Shown here: positions 25,774-34,779 of the stretch, piece after piece
Numbering within the stretch: position 1 is the stretch's first letter
Layout: each line of letters begins with the position of its first letter
NCBI GenBank assembly: GCA_021768485.1
Contig: JAIZVZ010000002.1
Span: 62,001 to 126,000 of the forward strand
Length of the DNA stretch: 64,000 nt
Source of the DNA: Oxalobacteraceae bacterium
Lineage (GTDB): Bacteria; Pseudomonadota; Gammaproteobacteria; Burkholderiales; Burkholderiaceae_D
Reading direction: 5' to 3'
The notes under the pieces: generated by a model
Database searches by the model: none
The model's input: only the letters and a program-made list of their open reading frames with translations
Told to the model about the DNA's origin: nothing
Translations under genes and position numbers: made by a program

Positions 25774-28314
25774 TTGAACCAATTTAAACACACCATCCCC
25801 AGCCGTGAGGATATTCTCGGCACTCTGCGCAACGCTCATGCGCCCCTCGACGCCCAAGCCATCGCCCATGCCCTCGGCATGAACGACGATGCCATCGACG
25901 CTCTGATGCGACGCATCAATGCGATGGAGCGCGACGGCCAGCTCAAGCCAGACAATGCCGGTCTGTACCATCTGTCCGATCTGTCCGGCTTCATCCTCGG
26001 CCGCGTGGCCAGCCATCGCGACGGCTTCGGCTTTTTGATTCCCGACGATGCGACCGACGATATCTTTTTGCCGGAAAAGGAAATGCAAAAAGTCTTGCAC
26101 GGCGACCGGGTACTGGTGCGCATCATCGGCACCGACCGTCGCGGTCGCCCCGAAGGCACGATCGTCGAAGTTGTCGGCCGTGCCAATACCCATGTCATTG
26201 GCCGCCTGCTCAATGAAAACGGGGCCTGGGTCGTGGCGCCCGAAGACAAGCGCATCGGCCAGGACATCCTGATCTCTGGGTCGCCCGGCAAGGCCAAGAC
26301 CGGCCAGATCGTCTCGGTCGAACTGATCGAACAACCGTCGCGCTACAGCCAGGCGGTCGGCAAGATCGTCGAAGTGCTCGGCGAGATCGACGATCCCGGC
26401 ATGGAAATCGAAATCGCGGTGCGCAAATTCGGCGTGCCGCATATTTTTTCCGACGCCGCCCTCAAGCAAGCCGCCAAGCTGCCCGAGCAGTTGCGCGCCA
26501 GCGACCTCAACGACCGCGTCGACCTGCGCGACGTGCCTCTGGTGACGATCGACGGCGAAGATGCGCGCGATTTCGACGATGCCGTTTATTGCGAGCCGGT
26601 CAAGGTCGGCCGCGCCGAGTGTTTCCGCCTGATCGTGGCGATCGCCGACGTCAGTCATTATGTCTCGCCCAACGATGCGCTCGACCACGATGCGCTCGAA
26701 CGCAGCACCTCGGTGTATTTCCCGCGTCGCGTGATTCCGATGCTGCCCGAAAAGCTGTCGAACGGCCTGTGTTCGCTCAATCCGGCGGTCGACCGCCTGA
26801 CGCTGGTGTGCGATGCCGTCATCAGCAAGGATGGCGAAATCAAGGCTTACCAGTTCTATCCGGCCGTGATTCATTCGGCTGCCCGCTTTACCTATACCGA
26901 GGTCGCTGCCATTCTCGGCAATACCAAGGGGCCGGAAGCGGCCAAGCGGCAGACGCTGGTGCCGCACCTGCTCAATCTGTATGACGTCTATCATGCGCTG
27001 CGCAAGGCGCGCCTGGTGCGCGGCGCGATCGATTTCGAGACCACCGAAACCTATATCGTCTGCAATCCGAACGGCAAGATCGAAAAAATCCTGCCGCGCA
27101 CCCGCAACGATGCGCACAAGGTGATCGAGGAATGCATGTTGGCGGCCAATGTCTGCGCTGCCGACCTCTTGATCCGCAATAAGCATCCTGGCACTTACCG
27201 CATCCATGCCGGGCCGACCAAGGAAAAGCTGACGCAAGTGCGCACTTTCCTCAAGCAGGTCGGCCTGAACCTGGCCGGCGGCGACAAGCCGGCGGCCGGC
27301 GATTATGCCGAGCTGATGAAAAAAATCGTGGCGCGTCCCGATGCGCCGCTGCTGCAGACCATGTTGCTGCGCTCGATGCAGCAAGCGGTCTACAGCCCCG
27401 ACAATATCGGTCACTTCGGCCTGGCCTATGACGCGTATGCGCATTTCACCAGCCCGATCCGGCGCTATCCCGATCTGCTCACGCATCGCGCGATCAAGGC
27501 TATCCTGGCCGGCAAGCGTTATGAGCCGAAGGGCATCGACACCAGCTTGCTCAATACGGCAGTGTCGAATGCAACGCGCAAGCAAATGGTCAAGGACAAG
27601 GCGGCCGGCAAGGAAAAACAGCAAGCCGATCTGACGATCTGGGATGCGCTCGGTGTGCATTGTTCGGCCAATGAACGGCGCGCCGACGAAGCCTCGCGCG
27701 ACGTCGAGGCCTGGCTCAAGTGCTATTTCATCCGCGACAAGCTTGGCGAAGAATTCACAGGCATGATTACCGGCGTCACCACATTCGGCATTTTCGTGCA
27801 GCTCGACAGCCTGTTTGTCGAAGGCCTCGTGCATGTGACCGATCTCGGCGCCGATTATTTCCAATACGACGACGCCCGCCATGAATTGCGCGGCGAGCGC
27901 ACCGGCAAGCGCTATCAATTGACCGACCGCGTCACGGTGCAGGTCAGCCGGGTCGACCTCGAAGCGCGCAAGATCGATTTGCGCCTGGTCGACCAGCTCG
28001 GCGTGCCGCTCAATGGCGCGCTCAAAAATGGCGCCAAGGGCGGCGCCAACGGCGGCAGCGGCAAGAGCGGCGGCAAGGGCGCAGGCAAGGGCGTCGACAG
28101 GAGTACGTCGAAAGGCAGCGAGCCTGGCCTGCCGGTGGAAACGGAAACGGGGCGGCGCAAGGGCAAGGCCAGCAAGGCAAGCGAAGCGGTGCGGACGGCG
28201 CCGGCGCCGGCCGCCAGCCGGGCGCGTCGCGCCAAATCGCCGGGCGTCAAGTCGCCTGTTGAAAAAGCGCGGCCGACCAAGGCGTTTGCGAAACCGGGCA
28301 AGAAAAAGCGCTGA
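25774..28314 (+). CDS. rnr: Ribonuclease R
   Basis: A processive 3'-5' exoribonuclease that degrades structured RNA. At 846 aa it has an N-terminal winged-helix region (IPSREDILGTLRNAHAPL), two cold-shock-like domains, the RNB catalytic domain with TIDGEDARDFDDAVY (metal-binding Asp residues), an S1 domain (GEEFTGMITGVTTFGIFVQL), and a Lys/Gly-rich basic tail of about 90 residues. No ATG or GTG exists in frame between the upstream stop at 25702 and the conserved N-terminus, so the TTG at 25774 is the only reasonable start. It has no clear Shine-Dalgarno. The 3' neighbour is rlmB, as in many proteobacteria. Confidence 0.95.
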   Translation: MNQFKHTIPSREDILGTLRNAHAPLDAQAIAHALGMNDDAIDALMRRINAMERDGQLKPDNAGLYHLSDLSGFILGRVASHRDGFGFLIPDDATDDIFLPEKEMQKVLHGDRVLVRIIGTDRRGRPEGTIVEVVGRANTHVIGRLLNENGAWVVAPEDKRIGQDILISGSPGKAKTGQIVSVELIEQPSRYSQAVGKIVEVLGEIDDPGMEIEIAVRKFGVPHIFSDAALKQAAKLPEQLRASDLNDRVDLRDVPLVTIDGEDARDFDDAVYCEPVKVGRAECFRLIVAIADVSHYVSPNDALDHDALERSTSVYFPRRVIPMLPEKLSNGLCSLNPAVDRLTLVCDAVISKDGEIKAYQFYPAVIHSAARFTYTEVAAILGNTKGPEAAKRQTLVPHLLNLYDVYHALRKARLVRGAIDFETTETYIVCNPNGKIEKILPRTRNDAHKVIEECMLAANVCAADLLIRNKHPGTYRIHAGPTKEKLTQVRTFLKQVGLNLAGGDKPAAGDYAELMKKIVARPDAPLLQTMLLRSMQQAVYSPDNIGHFGLAYDAYAHFTSPIRRYPDLLTHRAIKAILAGKRYEPKGIDTSLLNTAVSNATRKQMVKDKAAGKEKQQADLTIWDALGVHCSANERRADEASRDVEAWLKCYFIRDKLGEEFTGMITGVTTFGIFVQLDSLFVEGLVHVTDLGADYFQYDDARHELRGERTGKRYQLTDRVTVQVSRVDLEARKIDLRLVDQLGVPLNGALKNGAKGGANGGSGKSGGKGAGKGVDRSTSKGSEPGLPVETETGRRKGKASKASEAVRTAPAPAASRARRAKSPGVKSPVEKARPTKAFAKPGKKKR

Positions 28315-28526
28315 CGGCTAGCCGCAAAATTGCCCCCGGCGGCGTGCCGGCCGCAAGGCCGGATGTGCAACGATCGCGGCGCAGCGGCGCCGCCTTTGTT
28401 TCGGTGCGGTGGCTGCCTTGGCCGCGGCTGTGGCGTATTGCAATAAACAGCATCGGACTGCCTTCAACCGGCACTGCGAAGCGCATCGAAACACATTAAA
28501 AAACACATTATCAAGAAGCGAATTAT

Positions 28527-29270
28527 ATGAAGAGCAAAATGGTTTTCGGCTTTCACGCGGTGACCGCGCGTCTGCGTCATGAAGCGTCCTCGGTCGAGGA
28601 AATCTATGTCGATGCGAGCCGCGTCGACCGCCGCATGCAGGAACTGCTGGCCACTGCCAAGAGTTTTAACGTGCGCGTCATCATGGTCGACGACCAGCGC
28701 CTCGATCGCATCGTCGGCACCCGCCGCCATCAGGGTGTGATTGCCGTGGCCGGCGAGTTGTCGCTGGCCCGCAATCTCGATGAATTGCTGGACGCCATTG
28801 ACGGTCCGCCATTGTTGCTGGTGCTCGACGGCATTACCGATCCGCATAATCTCGGCGCCTGCCTGCGGGTGGCCGATGGTGTCGGCGCGCATGCCGTCAT
28901 CGTGCCCAAAGACCGCGCGGTCGGCCTGAATGCGACCGCCGCCAAGGTCGCCAGCGGCGCCGCCGAAACCGTGCCTTACATTACCGTAACCAATCTGGCG
29001 CGCACCTTGCGCGAACTGAAAGAACGCGACATCATGTTGATCGGCACCGACGACGAAGCCGAAAAAGGCTTGTACGACGCCGACTTCAGCGGCCCGGCGG
29101 CCTTGGTCATGGGGTCGGAAGGCGAAGGCATGCGCCGCCTGACGCGTGAGACCTGCGATTTGCTGGTCCGCATTCCGATGTTCGGCACCGTCGAGAGCCT
29201 GAACGTCTCGGTCGCGTCCGGCGTCTGCCTGTACGAAGCGCGCCGCCAGCGCATGCTCAAAGGGATGTAA
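28527..29270 (+). CDS. rlmB: 23S rRNA (guanosine-2'-O-)-methyltransferase RlmB
   Basis: A SPOUT-fold methyltransferase that methylates G2251 of 23S rRNA. It is 247 aa. The trefoil-knot motifs are [33 protein letters not shown] and [20 protein letters not shown]. The N-terminal substrate-binding domain ([15 protein letters not shown]) is intact. It lies 212 bp after rnr on the same strand, the conserved rnr-rlmB arrangement. Confidence 0.95.
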   Translation: MKSKMVFGFHAVTARLRHEASSVEEIYVDASRVDRRMQELLATAKSFNVRVIMVDDQRLDRIVGTRRHQGVIAVAGELSLARNLDELLDAIDGPPLLLVLDGITDPHNLGACLRVADGVGAHAVIVPKDRAVGLNATAAKVASGAAETVPYITVTNLARTLRELKERDIMLIGTDDEAEKGLYDADFSGPAALVMGSEGEGMRRLTRETCDLLVRIPMFGTVESLNVSVASGVCLYEARRQRMLKGM

Positions 29271-29448
29271 GCGGCCCGCGTGCCCGCATGTCATACTGGC
29301 GGCGCCGCCTGTGCGCGCCGCCTCGACCGGTGCAGACCGGTCTGAACGATTTTCAGCGGTTTGTTGCATCGCAAGCAAAGCTTGCCTGAAAGCGCTACCA
29401 TAACCCGTCCTGCGCGAATTTTCGCGCCTTATCCGTTTGTCTAATTTT

Positions 29449-30195
29449 ATGTTTAGTCGCCTGCGCGAAGATATTTACAGCATCATCGAACGTGATCCCG
29501 CGGCCCGCAATGCGTGGGAAGTGCTCACTTGCTACCCCGGCTTGCATGCCACGCTCATGCATCGCTGGGCCCATTGGTATTGGACCCATGGCCTGAAATG
29601 GTGCGGCCGCTTTGTTTCCCACGTGTCGCGCATGCTGACCGGCATCGAAATCCACCCGGGGGCCGTCATCGGCCGCCGCGTCTTCATCGATCATGGCTTC
29701 GGCGTGGTCATCGGCGAGACCGCCGTGGTCGGCGACGACTGCACGATTTACCAGGGCGTGACGCTGGGCGGCACCTCGCTGCACAAGGGCAGCAAACGCC
29801 ATCCGACGCTCGAACGCGGCGTCATCGTCGGCGCCGGCGCGCAAGTGCTGGGCAGTTTCACGGTCGGCGAATATGCCAAGATCGGTTCCAATGCCGTGCT
29901 GGTCAAGCCGATGCCGGCCGGCGCCACCGCGGTCGGCAATCCGGCCCATGTGATCGAAAAATCGACCAAGCTGGTCGACGCCGGCACCGCCCATCTGTTT
30001 GCCGCATACGGCATCACGCCCAATGGCGACGATCCGATGAGCAAGGCGCTGCATGGCTTGATCAACCGCGCCGTGGTCCAGGAGCAGCAAATCGATACGT
30101 TGATTGCCTTGATGAAAAAATCAGGCATCAATTGTCAAGACCTGCCGGAATCTGATAAATTCGATCCCGAGCAACTCAATAAACTGGTTGGCTGA
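29449..30195 (+). CDS. cysE: Serine O-acetyltransferase
   Basis: Catalyses the first step of cysteine synthesis, acetyl-CoA plus serine to O-acetylserine. The ATG at 29449 gives 248 aa. The left-handed beta-helix hexapeptide repeats run from GIEIHPGAVIGRRVFIDHG to AKIGSNAVLVKPMPAG, including the catalytic His of DHGFGVVIGETAVVGDD. The C-terminal tail is somewhat longer than in the shortest family members. A TTG 12 bases upstream is a less likely start. Confidence 0.93.
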   Translation: MFSRLREDIYSIIERDPAARNAWEVLTCYPGLHATLMHRWAHWYWTHGLKWCGRFVSHVSRMLTGIEIHPGAVIGRRVFIDHGFGVVIGETAVVGDDCTIYQGVTLGGTSLHKGSKRHPTLERGVIVGAGAQVLGSFTVGEYAKIGSNAVLVKPMPAGATAVGNPAHVIEKSTKLVDAGTAHLFAAYGITPNGDDPMSKALHGLINRAVVQEQQIDTLIALMKKSGINCQDLPESDKFDPEQLNKLVG

Positions 30196-30298
30196 CAGCT
30201 GCCATTCAGAATGCGTGCCGGCGCGGCCCAAAGGCCGCCTGCCGTGCCCGTTCTGAATCGCGGCCGCCGGCGCAAGCAGACATCTGCCGGGACTGCAA

Positions 30299-30979
30299 TT
30301 GACTGACGTAATCACAAACCACGATGGCCTGATACTCGAGCCGTTCGAAATCCGCGTGCTGGCCGTGCTGGCCGAAAAAGAAGGCTTGACGCCTGACAAC
30401 TACCCGCTATCGCTCAATGCGCTGACCAATGGCTGCAACCAGCTATCGAGCCGCGATCCGGTGATGTCGCTTGCCGACAGCACGGTGCAAGATGTGCTGC
30501 AAACCTTGATGCAAAAAAAATTGGTCAATGGCATCACGCAAGTCGGCGCCCGCGTCGTCAAATACGAACACCGGATGCGCCTCAAATGGACGCTCGAGCA
30601 AGACAAGCTGGCCATCCTGACGATTCTGATGTTGCGCGGCCAGCAGACGGCCGGCGAAATCCGGGCCCGCAGCGGCCGCATCCATGAATTCGCTTCGCTG
30701 GCCGAGGTCGAAACAGGCTTGCAGTTCCTGATCGATAAATACCCGCCGCTGGTGGCCAGGCTGCCGCTGGCGCCGGGCGCCAAAGAGCCGCGCTATGCGC
30801 ATCTGCTGTCGGGCGAAGAGGTCTTGCAGCAGGAAGTGCCCGGCGCGTATGGCACTGCGCCCGAGGGCGTACGCCGCGCCGGGCAGATCGAACAGCTTGA
30901 ACAGCAACTGGCGCAGTTACGGCATGAGCATGAGGCGCTGGCGGCCGAGTTCGCGCAATTTCGCAAGCAATTCGATTAG
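30299..30979 (+). CDS. yceH: YceH family protein (DUF480/UPF0502)
   Basis: A 226-aa protein with two winged-helix-like repeats: LEPFEIRVLAVLAEKEGLTPDNYP (first), with NALTNGCNQLSSRDPVM, and LTILMLRGQQTAGEIRARSGRI (second). A C-terminal coiled coil IEQLEQQLAQLRHEHEALA follows. The family is widespread in proteobacteria and its function is not established. The only in-frame start before the conserved LEPFEIRVL is the TTG at 30299, without a clear Shine-Dalgarno. Confidence 0.9.
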   Translation: MTDVITNHDGLILEPFEIRVLAVLAEKEGLTPDNYPLSLNALTNGCNQLSSRDPVMSLADSTVQDVLQTLMQKKLVNGITQVGARVVKYEHRMRLKWTLEQDKLAILTILMLRGQQTAGEIRARSGRIHEFASLAEVETGLQFLIDKYPPLVARLPLAPGAKEPRYAHLLSGEEVLQQEVPGAYGTAPEGVRRAGQIEQLEQQLAQLRHEHEALAAEFAQFRKQFD

Positions 30980-30984
30980 TCCTG

Positions 30985-31043
30985 TCAGGCGATTCAGGCG
31001 ATTCCGCCCACCGATCGGCGCGCATATAGGTGCGCATACAGGT
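30985..31043. repeat. Two adjacent short tandem duplications (9 bp and 12 bp)
   Basis: TCAGGCGAT is repeated at 30985 and 30994. Shortly after, GCGCATATAGGT is followed by GCGCATACAGGT (31020-31043). Both lie in the yceH-yajD spacer. Confidence 0.85.
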
Positions 31044-31124
31044 GCGCAGCCGGCGCCGATCGCACCTGTCGCCCGACTGACATGCACTGGCCGGGTTTTT
31101 CCCGGCGCCCGAAAAGGAATATAT

Positions 31125-31496
31125 ATGCAAAGCAAGAAACCGGACCCGTCCAAACTCGACAAGATCGTCGCCGATGCACGCCGCGCCGCCGACCTGCGCG
31201 AAGGCGGATACCGCGAACGTTCGCTGAAAATGTATCCATGGATTTGCGGACGCTGCATGCGCGAATTTACGCGTGCCAATGTACAGCAATTGACGGTCCA
31301 TCATCGCGACCACAATCATGACAATAATCCGGCCGACGGCAGCAATTGGGAATTGCTGTGCCTGTATTGCCACGATAATGAACATTCGCGTTATCTCGAA
31401 GCCGATCGCGGCGCCGGTCTGGCCGCGGCCAAGGTACAGGCGGCGACCCACAATCCGTTTGCGGCGGCGCTGGCCGGCCTGAAGAAAAAGGACTGA
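31125..31496 (+). CDS. yajD: HNH nuclease family protein YajD
   Basis: A 123-aa HNH protein. The zinc-binding Cys pairs are CGRC and CLYC, around the catalytic block TVHHRDHNHDNNPADGSNW, with the second His in HDNEHSRY. GAAAAGGAA precedes the ATG at 31125. The physiological role of YajD is unknown; the fold makes a metal-dependent nuclease likely. It stands alone on the plus strand between yceH and a DUF1330-like gene. Confidence 0.9.
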   Translation: MQSKKPDPSKLDKIVADARRAADLREGGYRERSLKMYPWICGRCMREFTRANVQQLTVHHRDHNHDNNPADGSNWELLCLYCHDNEHSRYLEADRGAGLAAAKVQAATHNPFAAALAGLKKKD

Positions 31497-31579
31497 AGCG
31501 CCCGGCCGGCGGCGGAGGCGAGGGGGCGCAAGCGGCAGGCATTTCCGGCAGGCCTGCGCATCAACGCGATGGCGGCATT

Positions 31580-31628
31580 TATTTTACCCGGGTATTATTG
31601 ACTCGCGTATTTTACCCGGGTATTATTG
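31580..31628. repeat. 21-bp direct repeat, two exact copies
   Basis: A 21-bp unit starting TATTTTACCCGGGTATTATT occurs at 31580-31600 and 31608-31628 (period 28), just before the DUF1330-like gene. Each copy contains the palindrome ACCCGGGT. Confidence 0.95.
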
Positions 31629-31658
31629 CGTATTCCCATCCCATGGAGTACCAGACCG

Positions 31659-32108
31659 ATGACGCCGCCACTTATCCCTCGCAATAATTATCTCGAGCCT
31701 ACGCAAGAAGCCGGGCGCGCCTTCATCATGCGTGCGATCGCCGGCGAAGTCGTCATGCTCAATTTGCTGCGTTTCCGGACCGATGCCGATTATTCGGCCG
31801 CGCCGGAACTGGCGCCTTCGGCCTCAGTCAGCGGCAAACAGGCGTTTGCGCTGTATATCGAGCATACCTTGCCCTATCTTCAGCAGTCGGGCGGCCAGCT
31901 ATTGTTTCTTGGCGCCGGCGGCCACTTTCTGATCGGCCCCGCTGACGAGTACTGGGATGCCGTCATGCTGGTGCGCCAGCACAGCGTCGACGCCTTTCTG
32001 GCGTTTGCCGCACACCCGCAATATCTGGCCGGCCTCGGTCACCGCCGCGCCGCCCTCGAAGATTCGCGACTGCTGCCGCTGACCGCGCTGTCGTCGCAAT
32101 GTTTGTGA
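31659..32108 (+). CDS. DUF1330-like (dimeric alpha-beta barrel) protein
   Basis: A 149-aa soluble protein. The segment EVVMLNLLRFR followed by GKQAFALYIEHTLPYLQQSGG, LLFLGAG and WDAVMLVRQHSVDAFLAFAAHPQYL is the ferredoxin-like pattern of DUF1330/EthD-type proteins, which often act on small molecules or have no known role. GGAG precedes the ATG. It is followed after 11 bp by a GIY-YIG protein on the same strand, so the two probably form an operon. Confidence 0.65.
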   Translation: MTPPLIPRNNYLEPTQEAGRAFIMRAIAGEVVMLNLLRFRTDADYSAAPELAPSASVSGKQAFALYIEHTLPYLQQSGGQLLFLGAGGHFLIGPADEYWDAVMLVRQHSVDAFLAFAAHPQYLAGLGHRRAALEDSRLLPLTALSSQCL

Positions 32109-32119
32109 AAGGGAAAATA

Positions 32120-32494
32120 ATGCGCGATGAACAGGAATTGAAACAGGTATTGAAGCAGGCGCTGAAACGACAGTATCTGGAAACGAAAAGCCGGGCCGGC
32201 GTATATGCGATCCGCAACCGGATCACGGGCCGGACCCTGGTGGCCGGCGCCGGCAATGTGGACGGCATGCTGAACCGCCACCGTTTTGAATTGCGGCAGG
32301 GCAGGCATCGCAACGCCGGGCTGGCACGCGACTGGGCCGCGCATGGCGAGGCGGGTTTTCTCTTTGAAGTGCTCGACCGGGTCCGCGAATGCGACGATCC
32401 GGCATTCGATGAGGCGCAGGAACTGGCGCTGCTGGTCAGTCTATGGCGTCAGGAAATTGCCGGCGATAGCTATGGCGAGGTGGCGGCAAATTGA
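32120..32494 (+). CDS. GIY-YIG nuclease family protein
   Basis: A 124-aa protein with the single GIY-YIG domain: GVYAIRNRITGRTLVAGAGN, then MLNRHRFELRQGRHRNAGL and a FLFEVLDRV strand. The GIY and YIG motifs are degenerate here (GVY and VAG), so catalytic activity is not assured. The Shine-Dalgarno is AAAGGGAAAATA before the ATG at 32120. Family members without fused domains are widespread and mostly uncharacterised. Confidence 0.75.
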   Translation: MRDEQELKQVLKQALKRQYLETKSRAGVYAIRNRITGRTLVAGAGNVDGMLNRHRFELRQGRHRNAGLARDWAAHGEAGFLFEVLDRVRECDDPAFDEAQELALLVSLWRQEIAGDSYGEVAAN

Positions 32495-32538
32495 ATGGCC
32501 GCGCTTTGGCGCGCCTGAGCGCGTTTCAGCGGCCATAC

Positions 32539-33333
32539 TCATGCCGGGCCATCGTCGAGCAGCATGCCATGCAAATCGTAGCGATGTATTGCGCCGCTGG
32601 CGTCGAGCGCAATCCAGCCGCCGCGCGCCGTTTCTTCATCGAGTTCCCAGTCGGGCAGCACATAGCGCAGCCGGCTGCCGAAACGATGGCAGGCCGGGCG
32701 GTGCGTGTGGCCGTGAATCAGGATCTCGGCGCCGCTTTGTTCATATAGTCTGGCGATGGCTTGCGGATTGACGTCCATGAGCGCCATCGGCTTTTCCTGT
32801 TGCTGCGCGCGGCTGTCGCTGCGCAGGCCGGCGACGATGGCGCGGCGCGCCGTCAAAGGCTGCGACAGGAACTGGCGCTGCCATTGCGGTTCGCGCACCA
32901 TGGCGCGAAATTGCATGTATTTGTGGTCGTCCGTGCATTCCGCATCGCCGTGCGCGAGCACGATGCGGCTGGCGCCGGCAGCGATCACGGCACCGTCGGA
33001 CAGGATGCGCGCGCCGGTGGCGGCGGCAAAAGCCGGACCAACAAGGAAGTCGCGGTTGCCGGCGATCCAGAACAGGGCGATGCCGGCATCGCTGACGGCG
33101 CGCAGGGCGTCGATGATCTGCCGGTGATAGGGCAAAGCCATATCGTCGTCGCCAGGCCAGGCATCGAAGATGTCGCCGAGCAGATAGAGCGCCTGCGCCC
33201 GCCGCACCGGACCTTCGAGAAAATCGAGAAAGGCTTGCGTGGTGCGCGGGTGCGAGGGCTGCAAATGCAGATCCGAAATGAACAGCGCCAGGGCTGCTGG
33301 CGCCACTTCCTTGGCGGGCGAGGTGCTGTTCAC
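32539..33333 (-). CDS. lpxH: UDP-2,3-diacylglucosamine diphosphatase
   Basis: A peripheral inner-membrane metallophosphoesterase of lipid A synthesis that makes lipid X from UDP-2,3-diacylglucosamine. It is 264 aa. The metal ligands are SDLHL, GDIFDAWPGDDD, GNRDFL, LAHGDAECTDD and HGHTHRPACH. The start is a GTG at 33333, 13 bp after the ppiB stop on the same strand. The ppiB-lpxH order is common in betaproteobacteria. Confidence 0.95.
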   Translation of the reverse strand: MNSTSPAKEVAPAALALFISDLHLQPSHPRTTQAFLDFLEGPVRRAQALYLLGDIFDAWPGDDDMALPYHRQIIDALRAVSDAGIALFWIAGNRDFLVGPAFAAATGARILSDGAVIAAGASRIVLAHGDAECTDDHKYMQFRAMVREPQWQRQFLSQPLTARRAIVAGLRSDSRAQQQEKPMALMDVNPQAIARLYEQSGAEILIHGHTHRPACHRFGSRLRYVLPDWELDEETARGGWIALDASGAIHRYDLHGMLLDDGPA

Positions 33334-33346
33334 GGTACGTAAAAAA

Positions 33347-33835
33347 TCAGACGATTTCGATTTTTTCGATCACCACGTCTTCCAGCGGCACGTCGGCAAA
33401 CATGCCGGTGCGCGTGGTCTTGACGCCTTCGATCTGGTCGATGACATCGGTGCCGTCCGTGACTGCGCCGAATACGCAATAGCCCCAGCCATCCTGTCCT
33501 GGGTAGTCGAGGAAGGAATTATTCTTGGTGTTGATGAAGAACTGCGCCGAGGCCGAGTGCGGGTCCGAGGTGCGGGCCATCGCCAGCGCATATTTGGCGT
33601 TCTTCAAACCGTTGGCGGCTTCGTTTTCAACCGGTTCGGTGGTCGGCTTTTGCTTCATGCCGGACTCGAAACCGCCGCCCTGGATCATGAAATTCTTGAT
33701 GACGCGATGGAAAATGGTGCCGCTGTAATGGCCAGCTTCGACATAGGACAGGAAATTGGCGACTGTTTTCGGTGCTTTTTCGGCATCGAGTTCGACCGTG
33801 AAATTGCCCATATTGGTGGTGATGACGACTGCCAT
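33347..33835 (-). CDS. ppiB: Cytoplasmic peptidyl-prolyl cis-trans isomerase (cyclophilin)
   Basis: A 162-aa cyclophilin without a signal peptide. The active-site block is GTIFHRVIKNFMIQGGGF, and AQFFINTKNN and GYCVFGAVTDG complete the fold. GAAGGA precedes the ATG. It is followed at once by lpxH. A homologous exported copy (34025-34597) lies upstream on the same strand. Confidence 0.95.
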   Translation of the reverse strand: MAVVITTNMGNFTVELDAEKAPKTVANFLSYVEAGHYSGTIFHRVIKNFMIQGGGFESGMKQKPTTEPVENEAANGLKNAKYALAMARTSDPHSASAQFFINTKNNSFLDYPGQDGWGYCVFGAVTDGTDVIDQIEGVKTTRTGMFADVPLEDVVIEKIEIV

Positions 33836-33910
33836 GATGTGTCCTTCTGTAGTATTGGTGGAAATGGATGATTGCCGGCTTATCGCTTGCCGCTTTGATT
33901 GATGCTGCCT

Positions 33911-33960
33911 GTATTGCTGCTTATTGCTGCTTATTACTGTTTATTACTACTTATTATGGC
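33911..33960. repeat. 10-bp tandem repeat, five copies
   Basis: Units in exact 10-bp register begin GTATTGCTGC, TTATTGCTGC, TTATTACTGT, TTATTACTAC and TTATTATGGC. They lie between the two cyclophilin genes, within any read-through transcript from ppiA to ppiB. Confidence 0.95.
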
Positions 33961-34024
33961 CGTCCATTTTTGCCGCGTTATGCCTATATGGTAGCGGGTT
34001 TCGTCTTTTAAACAGGACGGCCGC

Positions 34025-34597
34025 CTATTTTAATACGACTGCCTTGTTGATGACGATTGCTTCGAGCGGCAGATGCTGGTGTTCGCCGTGCGGTGCGACG
34101 CTGACCTGCTTGATCTTGTCGACCACTTCGACGCCCTCGACAACCTTGCCGAAGACGGCGTAGCCCCAGCCGTCGCGCCCCGGATAGTCGAGCATCGGAT
34201 TATCTTCGACGTTGATGAAAAATTGCGCGGTGGCTGAGTGCGGATCGCCCGAGCGTGCCATGGCAATCGTGTATTTTTCGTTTTTCAGGCCGTTTTTCGA
34301 TTCGTTGACGAGCGGCGCGGCAGTCGGTTTTTGCCGCAGCTTCTTGTCGTAGCCGCCGCCCTGAATCATGAAACCATCGATGACGCGATGAAAAATAGTG
34401 CCCTGATAGTGGCCCGATTTGACGTATTTCAGAAAATTGGCCGTGCTTTTGGGCGCCTGTGCGGCATTCAGTTCGAGCACGATGTCGCCCATCGAGGTCG
34501 ACAGCAGCACGCGCGGATCTTTGGCCTGGGCATACAGCGGCAGCGTCAGCAACAGGGCCAGCGCGGCTTTCCAGAGCGGCTTCATCGACACAGTCAT
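34025..34597 (-). CDS. ppiA: Periplasmic peptidyl-prolyl cis-trans isomerase (cyclophilin)
   Basis: A 190-aa cyclophilin with a signal peptide (MKPLWKAALALLLTLPLYAQA). The active site is GTIFHRVIDGFMIQGGGY. Closely similar to the cytoplasmic ppiB product 190 bp downstream, it probably arose by duplication. AAGGA seven bases before the ATG at 34597 supports that start; a second ATG four codons in is possible. Confidence 0.94.
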   Translation of the reverse strand: MTVSMKPLWKAALALLLTLPLYAQAKDPRVLLSTSMGDIVLELNAAQAPKSTANFLKYVKSGHYQGTIFHRVIDGFMIQGGGYDKKLRQKPTAAPLVNESKNGLKNEKYTIAMARSGDPHSATAQFFINVEDNPMLDYPGRDGWGYAVFGKVVEGVEVVDKIKQVSVAPHGEHQHLPLEAIVINKAVVLK

Positions 34598-34779
34598 GGC
34601 GGGTCCTTTTTTATGAAATGAATACGGTATGCGGTCTTGTCTTTCGGTGCGGGCGGCCGGCGATGCGGCGGGCTATCCATATTTACGCATGCTTGCCGCC
34701 CGCGATCCTGGCCATGCGCGCCCTCTGGCGCCAATTATAGAGCGCTTATCGGGCCGCCGCCGATGCAGGCGGCGGCGTT

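Noticed and set aside
25762..27918. 718-codon open frame on the minus strand
   Set aside because: Antisense of rnr with no recognisable domain.
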